64,000 nucleotides of DNA, from NCBI RefSeq assembly GCF_900155545.1, contig NZ_LT732526.1:1137894-1201893 (forward strand), written 5' to 3'. Position numbers and translations under genes: made by a program. The notes below the pieces were generated by a model. That model worked only from the letters and a program-made list of their open reading frames with translations, ran no database searches and had not been told where the DNA came from. Source of the stretch: Clostridium sp. Marseille-P2415 (lineage in GTDB: Bacteria; Bacillota; Clostridia; Lachnospirales; Lachnospiraceae). This document shows, in pieces, positions 10,570 to 19,173 of this stretch (position 1 is the stretch's first letter; each line of letters starts with the position of its first letter).

Positions 10570-12633
10570 ATGAAAAAATTCCTACGAAGAGCAACTGTCT
10601 TTGCATTAACACTGTCCACTGCGTTAACGCCGGTAAGCGTAGCTGCAGCAGGGCAAGCAAATGGGACATTGATGCAAAATCCTGTTGATGCTGACGCGGA
10701 AAATGAGACGGAAAATTATCAATATCATTTTGAGGCTGAAGACGCTGTAATGTCAGGGGATGTTAAAATGGCCGCCACAAGGGCGGGGTACAGCGGAACC
10801 GGCTATGCCACCGGTTTTACACAAAAAGACGGTAATTCCTGGTCCTTCAAGGCAGAGATTCCCAAATCAGGACACTATACCTTTACTGTGCGGACGGCTT
10901 CGGACAGCTACAAAGAAAATTATCTTACTATCAACGGCAAGCAGGCTGGAATTATTTACAGCGACGGTGACGGAGCCTGGCACGATACGAAGATCGAGAG
11001 CGTCTGGCTGGAGGCGGGAACAGCTACAATCTCCATAGGGGAATATTGGGGCTGGTTTGATCTGGACTCTATTACAATTGAGGAAGGTTCCGGTGTCGAT
11101 GATTCCGTATATTCCTCCGCGACATCCGATCTGGTGAATCCCAATGCGAACAAAAGGACTGTGGACATCATGAAATACTTAAAAAGTATCTATGGACAAA
11201 AAACTCTGTCCGGCCAGTCCTGTACACTGAATAAAAGTACGGAGATTGAAGCAATTCACGACTTAACCGGAAAATACCCGGCAATTCGCATGCTGGATTT
11301 CATCTTCTGTGACCCTGCCAGTGATTATCAGTCCTCTGAGGAAGTAAATATTGCGAAGGAATGGGACAAAATGGGCGGACTTACCACGTTCCAATGGCAT
11401 TGGCATGCACCGAAGGGAGGCGCATCCTTCTATACAAAGGATACTACTTTCGACTTGTCAAAGGCAGTGACGGATCTGGATATCAGCCAAAAGTCCTTAG
11501 AAGAAATCAAAGCCTTATACCAGGCGGGAACAATTTCTGAGGAATGCTATCTGATCGTTCGTGATATTGATGTGATATCCGGGTATCTGGATCAGTTGCA
11601 GAAGGAAGACGTGACAGTGCTTTGGAGACCGCTCCATGAAGCCAGCGGCGGATGGTTCTGGTGGGGTGCTGCAGGTGCGGATGCATATCAATGGCTTTAT
11701 AAATTAATGTTTGAACGCCAGACCTATTACCATAAGTTAAACAATCTGATCTGGGTATGGAACGGCCAGGATCAGGACTGGTATCCGGGAGATGAATACT
11801 GTGACATAGCAGGAACCGATATTTATGCCGAAAAGCATTCCTATAGCGCTCTTCCGGATCAATTTATGAAAACCGTCAATTATTCCGGCGGTACCAAGAT
11901 GACGGCCTTAAGCGAAAACGGAGTCATGATGGATCCGGACCTGATGGAGCGGGATAATACCCATTGGCTGTATTTTGCAGTCTGGTATGGGGACTATATC
12001 ATAGATTCCACGGGAAAGGTAGGAAATACCTATACGGAAAGTACCATGGTAAATAAGATCTATAACAGCGACTCCGTGATCACGTTGGATGAACTTCCTG
12101 AATTTACAGACAGTGATCCGGGCGATACGCCGACCCCGGATCCAGATGAACCTGATGAACCTAATGACCCCGTGGATGTTACGCTTAAACTGAGTAATAC
12201 CGGTAATGGCCAGGCCTCCACCAACACGATTACCAATTCCTTCCAGATTTACAATGCCGGCGGAGAAGATCTTGATTTATCAAAGCTGGTGCTGCGTTAT
12301 TATTATACAAAGGAGGGAATTGCACCGGAGAGCTTCTACTGTGACAATGCGGCGCTTCGGGCCGACAAGGATCCCTGGTATGTTCCCTATACCGGACAGG
12401 TTACGGGAGAGTATGTATCATTTGATAAAGAAGAAGCCGGGGCCGGCAGATACTTAGAGATTAAGTTCAATACGACCGATAAATTTATGAAGGGTGCAAC
12501 CCTGAACATCGATACAAGAACGGCAAAAACGGATTGGAGCTTATATGACCAATCAGATGATTACTCCTATCAAAAAGACGGTAACATTACCATTTACTAT
12601 GACGGACAACTCATTCTTGGTACGGAGCCGTAA
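10570..12633 (+). CDS. GH26 beta-mannanase with CBM35 and CBM3
   Basis: Secreted endo-beta-1,4-mannanase, 687 residues: signal peptide (1-28), CBM35-type jelly-roll (about 45-170, YHFEAEDAVMSG), GH26 barrel (about 185-515), an acidic Pro/Asp-rich linker (about 516-535, PTPDPDEPDEPNDP) and CBM3 (about 540-687). LWRPLHEASGGWFWWG contains the acid/base glutamate and ALSENGVM the nucleophile glutamate. AAGGGGG lies 8-9 nt before the ATG. It follows GH74 and shares its promoter module. CBM35 would bind mannan and CBM3 would anchor the enzyme on cellulose. Confidence 0.95.
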   Translation: MKKFLRRATVFALTLSTALTPVSVAAAGQANGTLMQNPVDADAENETENYQYHFEAEDAVMSGDVKMAATRAGYSGTGYATGFTQKDGNSWSFKAEIPKSGHYTFTVRTASDSYKENYLTINGKQAGIIYSDGDGAWHDTKIESVWLEAGTATISIGEYWGWFDLDSITIEEGSGVDDSVYSSATSDLVNPNANKRTVDIMKYLKSIYGQKTLSGQSCTLNKSTEIEAIHDLTGKYPAIRMLDFIFCDPASDYQSSEEVNIAKEWDKMGGLTTFQWHWHAPKGGASFYTKDTTFDLSKAVTDLDISQKSLEEIKALYQAGTISEECYLIVRDIDVISGYLDQLQKEDVTVLWRPLHEASGGWFWWGAAGADAYQWLYKLMFERQTYYHKLNNLIWVWNGQDQDWYPGDEYCDIAGTDIYAEKHSYSALPDQFMKTVNYSGGTKMTALSENGVMMDPDLMERDNTHWLYFAVWYGDYIIDSTGKVGNTYTESTMVNKIYNSDSVITLDELPEFTDSDPGDTPTPDPDEPDEPNDPVDVTLKLSNTGNGQASTNTITNSFQIYNAGGEDLDLSKLVLRYYYTKEGIAPESFYCDNAALRADKDPWYVPYTGQVTGEYVSFDKEEAGAGRYLEIKFNTTDKFMKGATLNIDTRTAKTDWSLYDQSDDYSYQKDGNITIYYDGQLILGTEP

Positions 12634-12715
12634 CGCATCACGGGGCTGTCTTCGGAAGCTGTTATCAATTCATGGCAGATATTCAGTCTTAATCTAAACA
12701 CATAAACAGATACAA

Positions 12716-12748
12716 CAATAGAAAGTACACTTCGTGTACTTTCTATTG
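12716..12748 (+). terminator. Strong hairpin after GH26
   Basis: A 15-bp perfect stem (CAATAGAAAGTACAC / GTGTACTTTCTATTG) with a 3-nt loop lies 80 bp after the GH26 stop. The T-tract is weak, so it may stabilise the 3' end rather than terminate. The gap 12634-12970 holds only this and the next hairpin. Confidence 0.55.
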
Positions 12749-12807
12749 TCATGAATGAGAGTCTTTTAGTTAAGGCTTTTCTTTAAAAATCGATGGTCCA
12801 CACATGA

Positions 12808-12844
12808 AAAAAGCTGTTATCTCATCAATAGATAACAGCTTTTC
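12808..12844. terminator. Bidirectional terminator between GH26 and rpmF
   Basis: AAAAGCTGTTATCT and its complement AGATAACAGCTTTT form a 14-bp stem with A/T tracts on both sides, serving the convergent GH74-GH26 and yceD-rpmF transcripts. Confidence 0.75.
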
Positions 12845-12970
12845 AGTGACCATTTTAAATCGATATGTGTTATTATCGAAAGTGCCACGACTTAAAATAA
12901 TTATCAGATAGATAAAACCTTTGTTTTACAAGTTATCTAAAATATTTTATTTCAGTCTGCAAGCAAAAAA

Positions 12971-13153
12971 TTAGTCTTCAACCTTCACAATTTCTTTCTT
13001 GTTATAAGAACCGCAAGCCTTGCATACTCTGTGAGGCATCATAAGTGCGCCGCACTTGCTGCATTTCACTAAGTTTGGAGCGCTCATCTTCCAGTTTGCT
13101 CTACGTTTATCTCTTCTTGCCTTAGAAGATTTGTTCTTTGGACAGATAGACAT
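12971..13153 (-). CDS. rpmF: 50S ribosomal protein L32
   Basis: Small basic ribosomal protein, 60 residues, the usual length. The N-terminus is PKNKSSKARRDKRRANW, followed by a zinc ribbon with CSKC (9 residues before HRVCKACG), so this is the C+ (zinc-binding) form. It begins 2 nt after yceD ends, the conserved yceD-rpmF pair of Firmicutes, and is driven by the consensus promoter upstream of yceD. Confidence 0.98.
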   Translation of the reverse strand: MSICPKNKSSKARRDKRRANWKMSAPNLVKCSKCGALMMPHRVCKACGSYNKKEIVKVED

Positions 13154-13155
13154 GG

Positions 13156-13683
13156 TTACACCTCCTTAAACTGTTTAAAAATATCCTGGATGACTGCCAT
13201 TCTAGGGTCTGCAGACCTAATATCGCAGTCACAAGTCTCATGATTGAGATTTGTTCCACATCTATTACAAATCCCCTTGCAGTCTTCACTGCAGAGAACC
13301 TTCATAGGCAGGTTCAGTATGAGTTCATCACAAACCAACTGGTCTACATCCAGATTATAACCGTTAACATATGGTTGTTCTTCGAGATCATTGATACGCC
13401 CTTCTTCCGTTTCGCTTAAATCAATCGTCCGGATGATATCAAATCCCAAATCAATACGCACCGGATCAAGGCAGCGGTCACATGGAATGATCAGAGCAAG
13501 CTTTGCTTTCCCTTCCACTTCCAGCTTTTTGTCTCCCAGATTCATAATCCGCAGCACGACTGGTTCGGCATCCGCCACTTCATAATCACCGTTCGGCCCG
13601 TGGTAGACTTTCATCTCTATATCGGGTGTATAAGTTTTCTCTTTCCCCTCCAGGGTAAACAACTCGGTTAAATTAATAAGCAT
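13156..13683 (-). CDS. yceD: DUF177 / YceD family protein
   Basis: 175 residues, member of the DUF177 family almost always paired with rpmF; implicated in large ribosomal subunit or 23S rRNA metabolism in other organisms (family knowledge). Visible features are CDRCL in the middle and a C-terminal Cys cluster (CSEDCKGICNRCG, CDCD) that could bind zinc. A strong SD (TAGGAG) precedes the ATG, and a perfect consensus promoter lies immediately upstream. Confidence 0.92.
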   Translation of the reverse strand: MLINLTELFTLEGKEKTYTPDIEMKVYHGPNGDYEVADAEPVVLRIMNLGDKKLEVEGKAKLALIIPCDRCLDPVRIDLGFDIIRTIDLSETEEGRINDLEEQPYVNGYNLDVDQLVCDELILNLPMKVLCSEDCKGICNRCGTNLNHETCDCDIRSADPRMAVIQDIFKQFKEV

Positions 13684-13710
13684 ATTAGTCTCCTAATACG
13701 CACCTATGTT

Positions 13711-13739
13711 ATTATACATAGGGGCACACTATTTGTCAA
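13711..13739 (-). promoter_or_regulatory. Consensus sigma-A promoter for yceD-rpmF
   Basis: TTGACA (13734-13739), 17-nt spacer, TATAAT (13711-13716) on the minus strand. Both hexamers are perfect, as expected for a ribosomal-protein transcript. The -10 region lies in an inverted repeat (CCTATGT...ACATAGG). Confidence 0.9.
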
Positions 13740-13796
13740 CAAAATATTTCCATATTTCATTTTACATACAATTATCATGTGTCATTGTGTCTCAGA

Positions 13797-14990
13797 TTAT
13801 ACCAGAGCTTTTGTCTCTCTTGCAATGGCAAGCTCTTCATCGGTAGGAATGACGCATACCTTAACTCCGGACTCCGGTGAAGAAATCATGACACGCTTTC
13901 CTCTCAGACTGTTGGCTTCTGCATCGATGGAAACCCCAAGGTAACCTAAGTATTCACAAATTGCACCTCTGATCGGCTTATCATTCTCACCGACACCTGC
14001 AGTAAAGGCGATGGCATCAACACCGTTCATTGCTGCGGTATAAGCGCCAATGTATTTTGCAACCCGGTAAATAAATGCCTGAATTGCAATATCTGCCTGA
14101 TGGTTTCCTTCTGCCTGAGCCTTCTGTACATCACGGAAATCGCTGGAAATGCCGCCGGACATACCGAGAATACCAGACTTCTTATTTAAAATGTCTAATA
14201 CTTCATTTACATCCTTGCCTTCCTTATTACAGATAGTCTGAACCACAGCCGGATCAATATCACCGCTTCTGGTTCCCATTATAAGGCCTTCCAATGGAGT
14301 AAGCCCCATGCTGGTATCTACACATTTTCCGCCGATGGAAGCAGAAATGCTGGCTCCATTGCCTAAATGGCATACGATAACTTTCCCCTTATTCGGATCC
14401 AGTCCGCAGAACTTCAAAGCTTCTTTGGATACATAGCTGTGGCTTGTTCCATGGAAGCCGTAACGGCGGATGCTGTATTTCTCATAATATTCAGGCGGAA
14501 TCGCATATAATGCTGCTTTTTCGGGCATACCCATACCGAAAGCGGTATCAAATACGGCAACATTCGGTACTCCTGGCATTGCATCCTCACATGCCTCAAT
14601 GCCCATTAAGTTTGCCGGATTATGAAGAGGCCCTAAATCGAAGCAGTCGCGGATAACCTTTTTCACATCTTCATTCACTACGATGGAATCGCTGTAAATC
14701 GTTCCGGCGTGGAGAACTCGGTGACCTACTGCGGAGATTTCACTGGTATCCTTGAGCACGCCGTATTCAGGCTCAACCAATGCATCCATAACCAACTTGA
14801 TAGCAACTGTGTGATTCGGCATATCCTTTTCTACTACCTTTTCGCCTTTTCCCTCTGCCTTATGAGTCAGCTTGGAACCATTAATACCAATTCTTTCACA
14901 TAAACCCTTTGCTAAAACTCCCTCATTTTCCATATCGATCAGCTGATATTTTAAGGAAGAGCTTCCGCAGTTGATAACTAAAATTTTCAT
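13797..14990 (-). CDS. ackA: Acetate kinase
   Basis: Cytoplasmic enzyme making ATP and acetate from acetyl-phosphate and ADP; 397 residues, normal length. ASKHA-fold motifs are the N-terminal MKILVINCGSSSLKYQL, VCHLGNGASI, the arginine/aspartate region MGTRSGDIDP and FTAGVGEN. It follows pduL by 21 nt, so the two genes form the acetyl-CoA to acetate ATP-yielding pathway. An SD (AAGGAG) precedes the start. Intact. Confidence 0.98.
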   Translation of the reverse strand: MKILVINCGSSSLKYQLIDMENEGVLAKGLCERIGINGSKLTHKAEGKGEKVVEKDMPNHTVAIKLVMDALVEPEYGVLKDTSEISAVGHRVLHAGTIYSDSIVVNEDVKKVIRDCFDLGPLHNPANLMGIEACEDAMPGVPNVAVFDTAFGMGMPEKAALYAIPPEYYEKYSIRRYGFHGTSHSYVSKEALKFCGLDPNKGKVIVCHLGNGASISASIGGKCVDTSMGLTPLEGLIMGTRSGDIDPAVVQTICNKEGKDVNEVLDILNKKSGILGMSGGISSDFRDVQKAQAEGNHQADIAIQAFIYRVAKYIGAYTAAMNGVDAIAFTAGVGENDKPIRGAICEYLGYLGVSIDAEANSLRGKRVMISSPESGVKVCVIPTDEELAIARETKALV

Positions 14991-15011
14991 ATAAGATTTA
15001 TTCTCCTTCGA

Positions 15012-15581
15012 TTATTTTACGATTTCTCCGTATTGTTCTCTTCCGCAGCCTGCTGCGTTTGATTCATCTGTATCAATGTGCATAGCCAAAGCATAGGTGT
15101 CGCTTACACGTACCACTACATCTCCGAATACAAGGCTTCTGCCGTCTGTATCGACTTTAACAGAAACGATTTCCCCGTTCGTGACGCCAAGCTTTTCTGC
15201 ATCAGCAGGAGTCGCATGGATATGGCGCTTTGCAGCAATCACACCCTCTGAAATTTCAATTTCACCAGCCGGTCCTATGATCTTGCACGCACCGCTGCCG
15301 GCGATATCACCGGATTCTCTGACCGGTGCAGCAATTCCAACGGAACGGGCATCAGTCAGGGAAAGCTCTACCTGAGTTGCTTTCCGAACCGGTCCCAAAA
15401 TGGAAACTCCCTTTAATTCGCTCTTGGAACCTACAACGGTTACTCTTTCTTCACAGGCAAACTGACCGGGCTGGGATAAATTTTTTTTATTTGTTAGTTC
15501 ATAACCCTCTCCAAATAAAATCTCAAGATGTTTCTGAGATAAATGTACATGACGAGCCGATGTTTCAACGATAAAATTCAT
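15012..15581 (-). CDS. pduL: PduL-type phosphotransacylase
   Basis: 189 residues. Converts acetyl-CoA (or propanoyl-CoA) plus phosphate to acyl-phosphate. It is unrelated in sequence to the classical Pta and uses two metal ions held by conserved histidines; visible motifs are ETSARHVHLSQ, KRHIHATP and HIDTDESNAAG. There is no N-terminal encapsulation peptide and no microcompartment shell gene nearby, so it should be the soluble housekeeping phosphotransacetylase. Pairing with ackA supports this. First gene of the operon, with its own promoter. Confidence 0.93.
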   Translation of the reverse strand: MNFIVETSARHVHLSQKHLEILFGEGYELTNKKNLSQPGQFACEERVTVVGSKSELKGVSILGPVRKATQVELSLTDARSVGIAAPVRESGDIAGSGACKIIGPAGEIEISEGVIAAKRHIHATPADAEKLGVTNGEIVSVKVDTDGRSLVFGDVVVRVSDTYALAMHIDTDESNAAGCGREQYGEIVK

Positions 15582-15634
15582 ACTTATCTATTCTCCTGTT
15601 CTTGTTCATCAATGTTTTTATTGATTCTCACTCT

Positions 15635-15663
15635 ATTCTATGAGCATTCGTTAAAATTTTCAA
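15635..15663 (-). promoter_or_regulatory. Promoter for pduL-ackA
   Basis: TTGAAA (15658-15663), 17-nt spacer, TAGAAT (15635-15640) on the minus strand. Confidence 0.65.
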
Positions 15664-15681
15664 GTCTTGTGACAAAATAAT

Positions 15682-15710
15682 TTGCATTTTTTGCGGAACA
15701 ATAGCATAAT
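15682..15710 (+). promoter_or_regulatory. Promoter for tmcAL
   Basis: TTGCAT (15682-15687), 17-nt spacer, CATAAT (15705-15710), facing away from the pduL promoter. Confidence 0.6.
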
Positions 15711-15742
15711 AGAGTATAAAAAGAGAAAAAAGGATATTTTTT

Positions 15743-17005
15743 ATGGCGAAAAACAAAAAATCAAATGCCGTCGGCATCATAGCTGAATACAATCCATTCC
15801 ACAATGGACATGCCTATCATATCAGGAAAGCAAAGGAACTGGCACAGGCCGACTACTGCATCGTTGCCATGAGCGGGGATTTTGTACAAAGAGGAGCCCC
15901 TGCGGTCTATGATAAATATACCAGGACAGCTATGGCTTTGTCATGCGGAGCCGACCTTGTATTAGAACTTCCTTCTGTCTTCGCAACCAGCAGTGCAGAG
16001 GATTTTGCTGCCTGCGGAATCGCCCTTTTAGACGGTCTGGGAGTAACGGGATCCGTCTGCTTTGGGAGTGAATGCGGAGAGGTGGAAAAACTTTCCGGTA
16101 TTGCTTCTATTTTAGCCATGGAACCCCCTGTTTATACGGAGCAGTTACGTAAGGAGTTGAAAAAAGGCGCTACCTTTCCGGAGGCAAGAAATCATGCGCT
16201 GATTGCCTGCGGCATATTAAAAGAAGAAGATGCCTCTGTCCTGGCATCTCCAAACAACATCCTTGGCATTGAATATTTAAAGGCAATTTACAGACAAAAA
16301 AGCGCTATGACTCCTGTCACCATATCCCGGAAAGGAAGCGGCTATCACGATACAATCCTGACACCAGGCACTTACAGCTCTGCTACCGGTATCCGAAAGG
16401 CTCTGAAGGAAAACCCGGAAGCCCGGAAGCTTGCAGATTCTCCCCTGACCCAGGTCCCGGATCCCGTTCGGCAGATGATGGAACAGGGATACCCTGTGTT
16501 TCCTGACGATTTCAGCACCTTTTTAAACACATCACTGCTTCGCCTTTCCTATGAAGAAATTCCCTATCAGAGATATGCCGATGTTTCAGAGGAACTTGCC
16601 GCCAGGCTCCTTAAGCAGCTGCCGGATTTCCTTCCCTTTGAGGAAAAGATTAACAGCTTAAAGACCCGGCAGTATACTTATACACGAATCAGCAGAGCTC
16701 TGCTTCATATCACTTTGGGAATCACTTCCGATAAAATCATGTCAGGCCGGAAAGCCGGTTACGCCCCTTATGCCCGGGTTTTAGGCTTCCGGAAAGCCTC
16801 GGCGGAACTTATGGGACAAATAAAAAAGAGAGGGAGCATCCCTCTTATAACAAAAACAGCCGATGCAGAATTTATCCTTAAGGGAGCATCCTGGTCCATG
16901 CTCCGGCAGGATTTTTACTGTTCCCACATTTATCAGACCATTGTACAGGATAAATATCAGATTAAAATGAAAAATGAATTCACCCATTCCGTCGTCATCC
17001 TATGA
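15743..17005 (+). CDS. tmcAL: tRNA(Met) cytidine acetate ligase
   Basis: YlbM/TmcAL family, 420 residues. Uses ATP and free acetate to make N4-acetylcytidine at the wobble position of elongator tRNA-Met. The N-terminal nucleotidyltransferase motif IIAEYNPFHNGHAYH (HxGH-like) and SGDFVQRG are clear. The SD is weak (AAAAAAGGA), and the start is set by family alignment. It is divergent from pduL-ackA, whose product acetate is its substrate. The 3' end overlaps the convergent NUDIX gene by 6 bp within a large hairpin. Confidence 0.92.
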   Translation: MAKNKKSNAVGIIAEYNPFHNGHAYHIRKAKELAQADYCIVAMSGDFVQRGAPAVYDKYTRTAMALSCGADLVLELPSVFATSSAEDFAACGIALLDGLGVTGSVCFGSECGEVEKLSGIASILAMEPPVYTEQLRKELKKGATFPEARNHALIACGILKEEDASVLASPNNILGIEYLKAIYRQKSAMTPVTISRKGSGYHDTILTPGTYSSATGIRKALKENPEARKLADSPLTQVPDPVRQMMEQGYPVFPDDFSTFLNTSLLRLSYEEIPYQRYADVSEELAARLLKQLPDFLPFEEKINSLKTRQYTYTRISRALLHITLGITSDKIMSGRKAGYAPYARVLGFRKASAELMGQIKKRGSIPLITKTADAEFILKGASWSMLRQDFYCSHIYQTIVQDKYQIKMKNEFTHSVVIL

Positions 17006-17023
17006 CGACGGCTGGGTGAATTC
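16976..17023. repeat. Long imperfect palindrome spanning two convergent stop codons
   Basis: GAATTCACCCA ... TGGGTGAATTC outer arms (11 bp) and CCGTCGTCA/TGACGACGG inner arms (9 bp). It lies inside the last codons of both tmcAL and the NUDIX gene and probably serves as a shared terminator or 3' stabiliser built from coding sequence. Confidence 0.75.
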
Positions 17024-17506
17024 CCTGATCCTGTCTTTATATAGAAGGAAGCGGGATTTGGGAACTACGATTCCCTGTTCCCACATTTCAAGAAGCCCAT
17101 CAAATGTGACAAGCTTTGCATCCACTACCTCATCCGGCTGAAGAATGATATCTTTTATGGAAATCTTCTGTCTGGTAATATAAGTGTCTACAAACCGCTC
17201 TTTCTGACGAATGGAATGAATCAGGAGGAGTTCATCTTTTTCCGCCCGGATTCCTACCTCTTCCGCAAGCTCCCTGCAAGCTCCATCCACGCTTGTTTCT
17301 CCCGCAAGAACCGAACCTCCGGTACATTCCCACATAAGCCCATAGGGTTTATCCGGATGCCGTCTGGTTAACAGCACCTCCTGCCTCTCATTTACAGTCC
17401 ATACATCGGCAATAAGGTGATATTCCCCCGCACCAAGCGGGACTCCGCGTACATGCTTTCTTCCGGTGGCCACTCGGTTTTCATCATAAATATCCCAAAG
17501 CTCCAT
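17000..17506 (-). CDS. NUDIX hydrolase
   Basis: 168 residues, cytoplasmic. The Nudix box is complete: G-SVLAG-E, seven residues, then RELAEEVGI. Such enzymes split nucleoside diphosphates linked to another group; the layout (WDIYDENRVATGRKHVRG at the start) resembles the IDI/NUDIX-like group found widely in Firmicutes, but the substrate cannot be read from sequence. AGGAGG lies 6-7 nt before the ATG. It is first in a possible short run with nothing obvious sharing its function. Confidence 0.9.
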   Translation of the reverse strand: MELWDIYDENRVATGRKHVRGVPLGAGEYHLIADVWTVNERQEVLLTRRHPDKPYGLMWECTGGSVLAGETSVDGACRELAEEVGIRAEKDELLLIHSIRQKERFVDTYITRQKISIKDIILQPDEVVDAKLVTFDGLLEMWEQGIVVPKSRFLLYKDRIREFTQPSS

Positions 17507-17543
17507 AAGCCGATCCTCCTGCCATATATGTCAGACAATATGG

Positions 17544-17888
17544 TTAAAAGTTGCTTCCATTCCAGCCCCAGTGATCCACTTCTTCATATTTTACATAGAT
17601 TTTATCCTGAGCGATTCCGAGAACCTCTTTATAGATCTTGCAGATTTCAGCAGTCAGCCGGTCATAATCCCGGTCTGAGGCATGCCCAAAAATTTTCACC
17701 TCTACAAAAGCCATTTTCGTATTATTCTTCCCTTTGAAATACAGAGAATAATTATCTTCAAAGCCAACCATCAGCCAGCTTTCTGACTTTCCGGGGATCA
17801 GGCTGATGGCAGTCCCAAGTTTTATTTTTAACATTTCTTTTTCTTCTTCTGATAACGCAACATTTACTTTAGAGTTGATAAAAGGCAT
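17544..17888 (-). CDS. MIF-family tautomerase-like protein
   Basis: 114 residues, the size of macrophage migration inhibitory factor / phenylpyruvate tautomerase homologues. MPFINSKVNV provides the N-terminal Pro that acts as catalytic base after Met removal. KSESWLMVGF and VKYEEVDHWGWNGSNF match the family core and C-terminal tail. The physiological substrate in bacteria is unknown. A strong SD (AAGGAGGAG) precedes the start. Confidence 0.88.
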   Translation of the reverse strand: MPFINSKVNVALSEEEKEMLKIKLGTAISLIPGKSESWLMVGFEDNYSLYFKGKNNTKMAFVEVKIFGHASDRDYDRLTAEICKIYKEVLGIAQDKIYVKYEEVDHWGWNGSNF

Positions 17889-17966
17889 GACAATCTCCTC
17901 CTTAAAATATTTTCTTTATCATAACACATATGCTTAAAAATTACCATCTTCTTTATATGGGAAGGT

Positions 17967-19148
17967 TTATCCTGCAGGATCATCTTTTTCCAGCAGAAGT
18001 GTGGCAAGTGTCTGTTTCCCATGAAAGAAATCCAGAATTTCTCCGATCTCCCTGCGGTTATCCTTCTTTCCGCCCTGCTTGACTGCCCGAATCAAAATAT
18101 TCTTAGGCGTGTGCTCCATATCGATGAATTCAAGAATCTGGGTACGGTATCCCTGGTTTTCCAGAATTTCAGCCCTGATGGCATCGGTATAAAGGGCGGC
18201 CATCCGCTCCTTAATCAGTCCGTATTGTAATACAGGAGCCATAAGATCATTTTCTATCTGCTTGTTCAGCTCATGCTGGCAGCAGGGAACCGACAAAATG
18301 ACGGCAGCCCCCCACCGGACCGCCTTAGCCAGGGCATAATCCGTAGCAGTATCACAGGCATGAAGAGTTACAACCATATCTACATGATCCACTCCCTCAT
18401 AGGAAGCAATATCTCCATGATAAAAATTCAATTTATCATATCCATACTGCTCTTTTAGGCGGTTGCAGTTATCGATTACCGTCTGCTTTAAATCCAGACC
18501 GATGACCCGGATCGAATAACCCTTCAGCTCATGAAGATAATAATACATGGCAAAAGTCAGATAGGATTTCCCGCAGCCAAAATCAATGATCACATTTTCT
18601 CTGTTCTTATCAAGTCTGGGAAGAATATCCTCTATAAATTCCAGAAAGCGGTTGATCTGCCGGAACTTATCATACCGCGATTTTACAATGTTCCCATCCC
18701 CGGTCATAACTCCAAGATCCACCAGAAAAGGGACCGGCCTGCCTTCTTTTAAGATATAACGTTTCTGTCTGTTATGGCCGGCAGCAGGAGGAACTGCTGC
18801 AATCTTTGGCTGCTGCCGTTTCACCTTGATGCTGGGGACACCCTTTTTGCTCATCAGAATCCTTATCTGGCCCTTCCGGGATTCCAGTTCCAGCTGGTGC
18901 AGCCTTCCATCCAGCAGATCTGCTATATAGAGGGCACATTCCCCGGCGGAAAAATTCCTGTGGAAGGCCTGGTTTCCCACCAGTTCTTCCGCCTGGAAAA
19001 TCAAATCTCCCCGCAGCAAAAGCGGGCGCACCTTTACTTTGGAAACGCCCTGCTTATCGGCCGGATTGCTGATTACGATCCGAAGAAGATTTTCATCCAG
19101 AAATTCTCCTGTAATCTGAATTAAATTTTCCCTTTCCTTTTGTTCCAT
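17967..19148 (-). CDS. Class I SAM-dependent methyltransferase (PF13679-like)
   Basis: About 393 residues. The C-terminal half holds a Rossmann methyltransferase core: IIDFGCGKSYLTFAMYYYL (motif I), VIGLDLK (motif II) and VVTLHACDTATDYALA (motif IV region). The N-terminal half is a separate domain seen in this protein group, of unknown role. A longer reading frame reaches 19388 but would overlap the upstream phosphatase; the ATG at 19148 has GAAAGGAA about 11 nt upstream and begins just after that gene, so I chose it. Target molecule (RNA or protein) unknown. Confidence 0.85.
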   Translation of the reverse strand: MEQKERENLIQITGEFLDENLLRIVISNPADKQGVSKVKVRPLLLRGDLIFQAEELVGNQAFHRNFSAGECALYIADLLDGRLHQLELESRKGQIRILMSKKGVPSIKVKRQQPKIAAVPPAAGHNRQKRYILKEGRPVPFLVDLGVMTGDGNIVKSRYDKFRQINRFLEFIEDILPRLDKNRENVIIDFGCGKSYLTFAMYYYLHELKGYSIRVIGLDLKQTVIDNCNRLKEQYGYDKLNFYHGDIASYEGVDHVDMVVTLHACDTATDYALAKAVRWGAAVILSVPCCQHELNKQIENDLMAPVLQYGLIKERMAALYTDAIRAEILENQGYRTQILEFIDMEHTPKNILIRAVKQGGKKDNRREIGEILDFFHGKQTLATLLLEKDDPAG

Positions 19149-19173
19149 TGAACCAAACAATTCCTTTCTGCTT

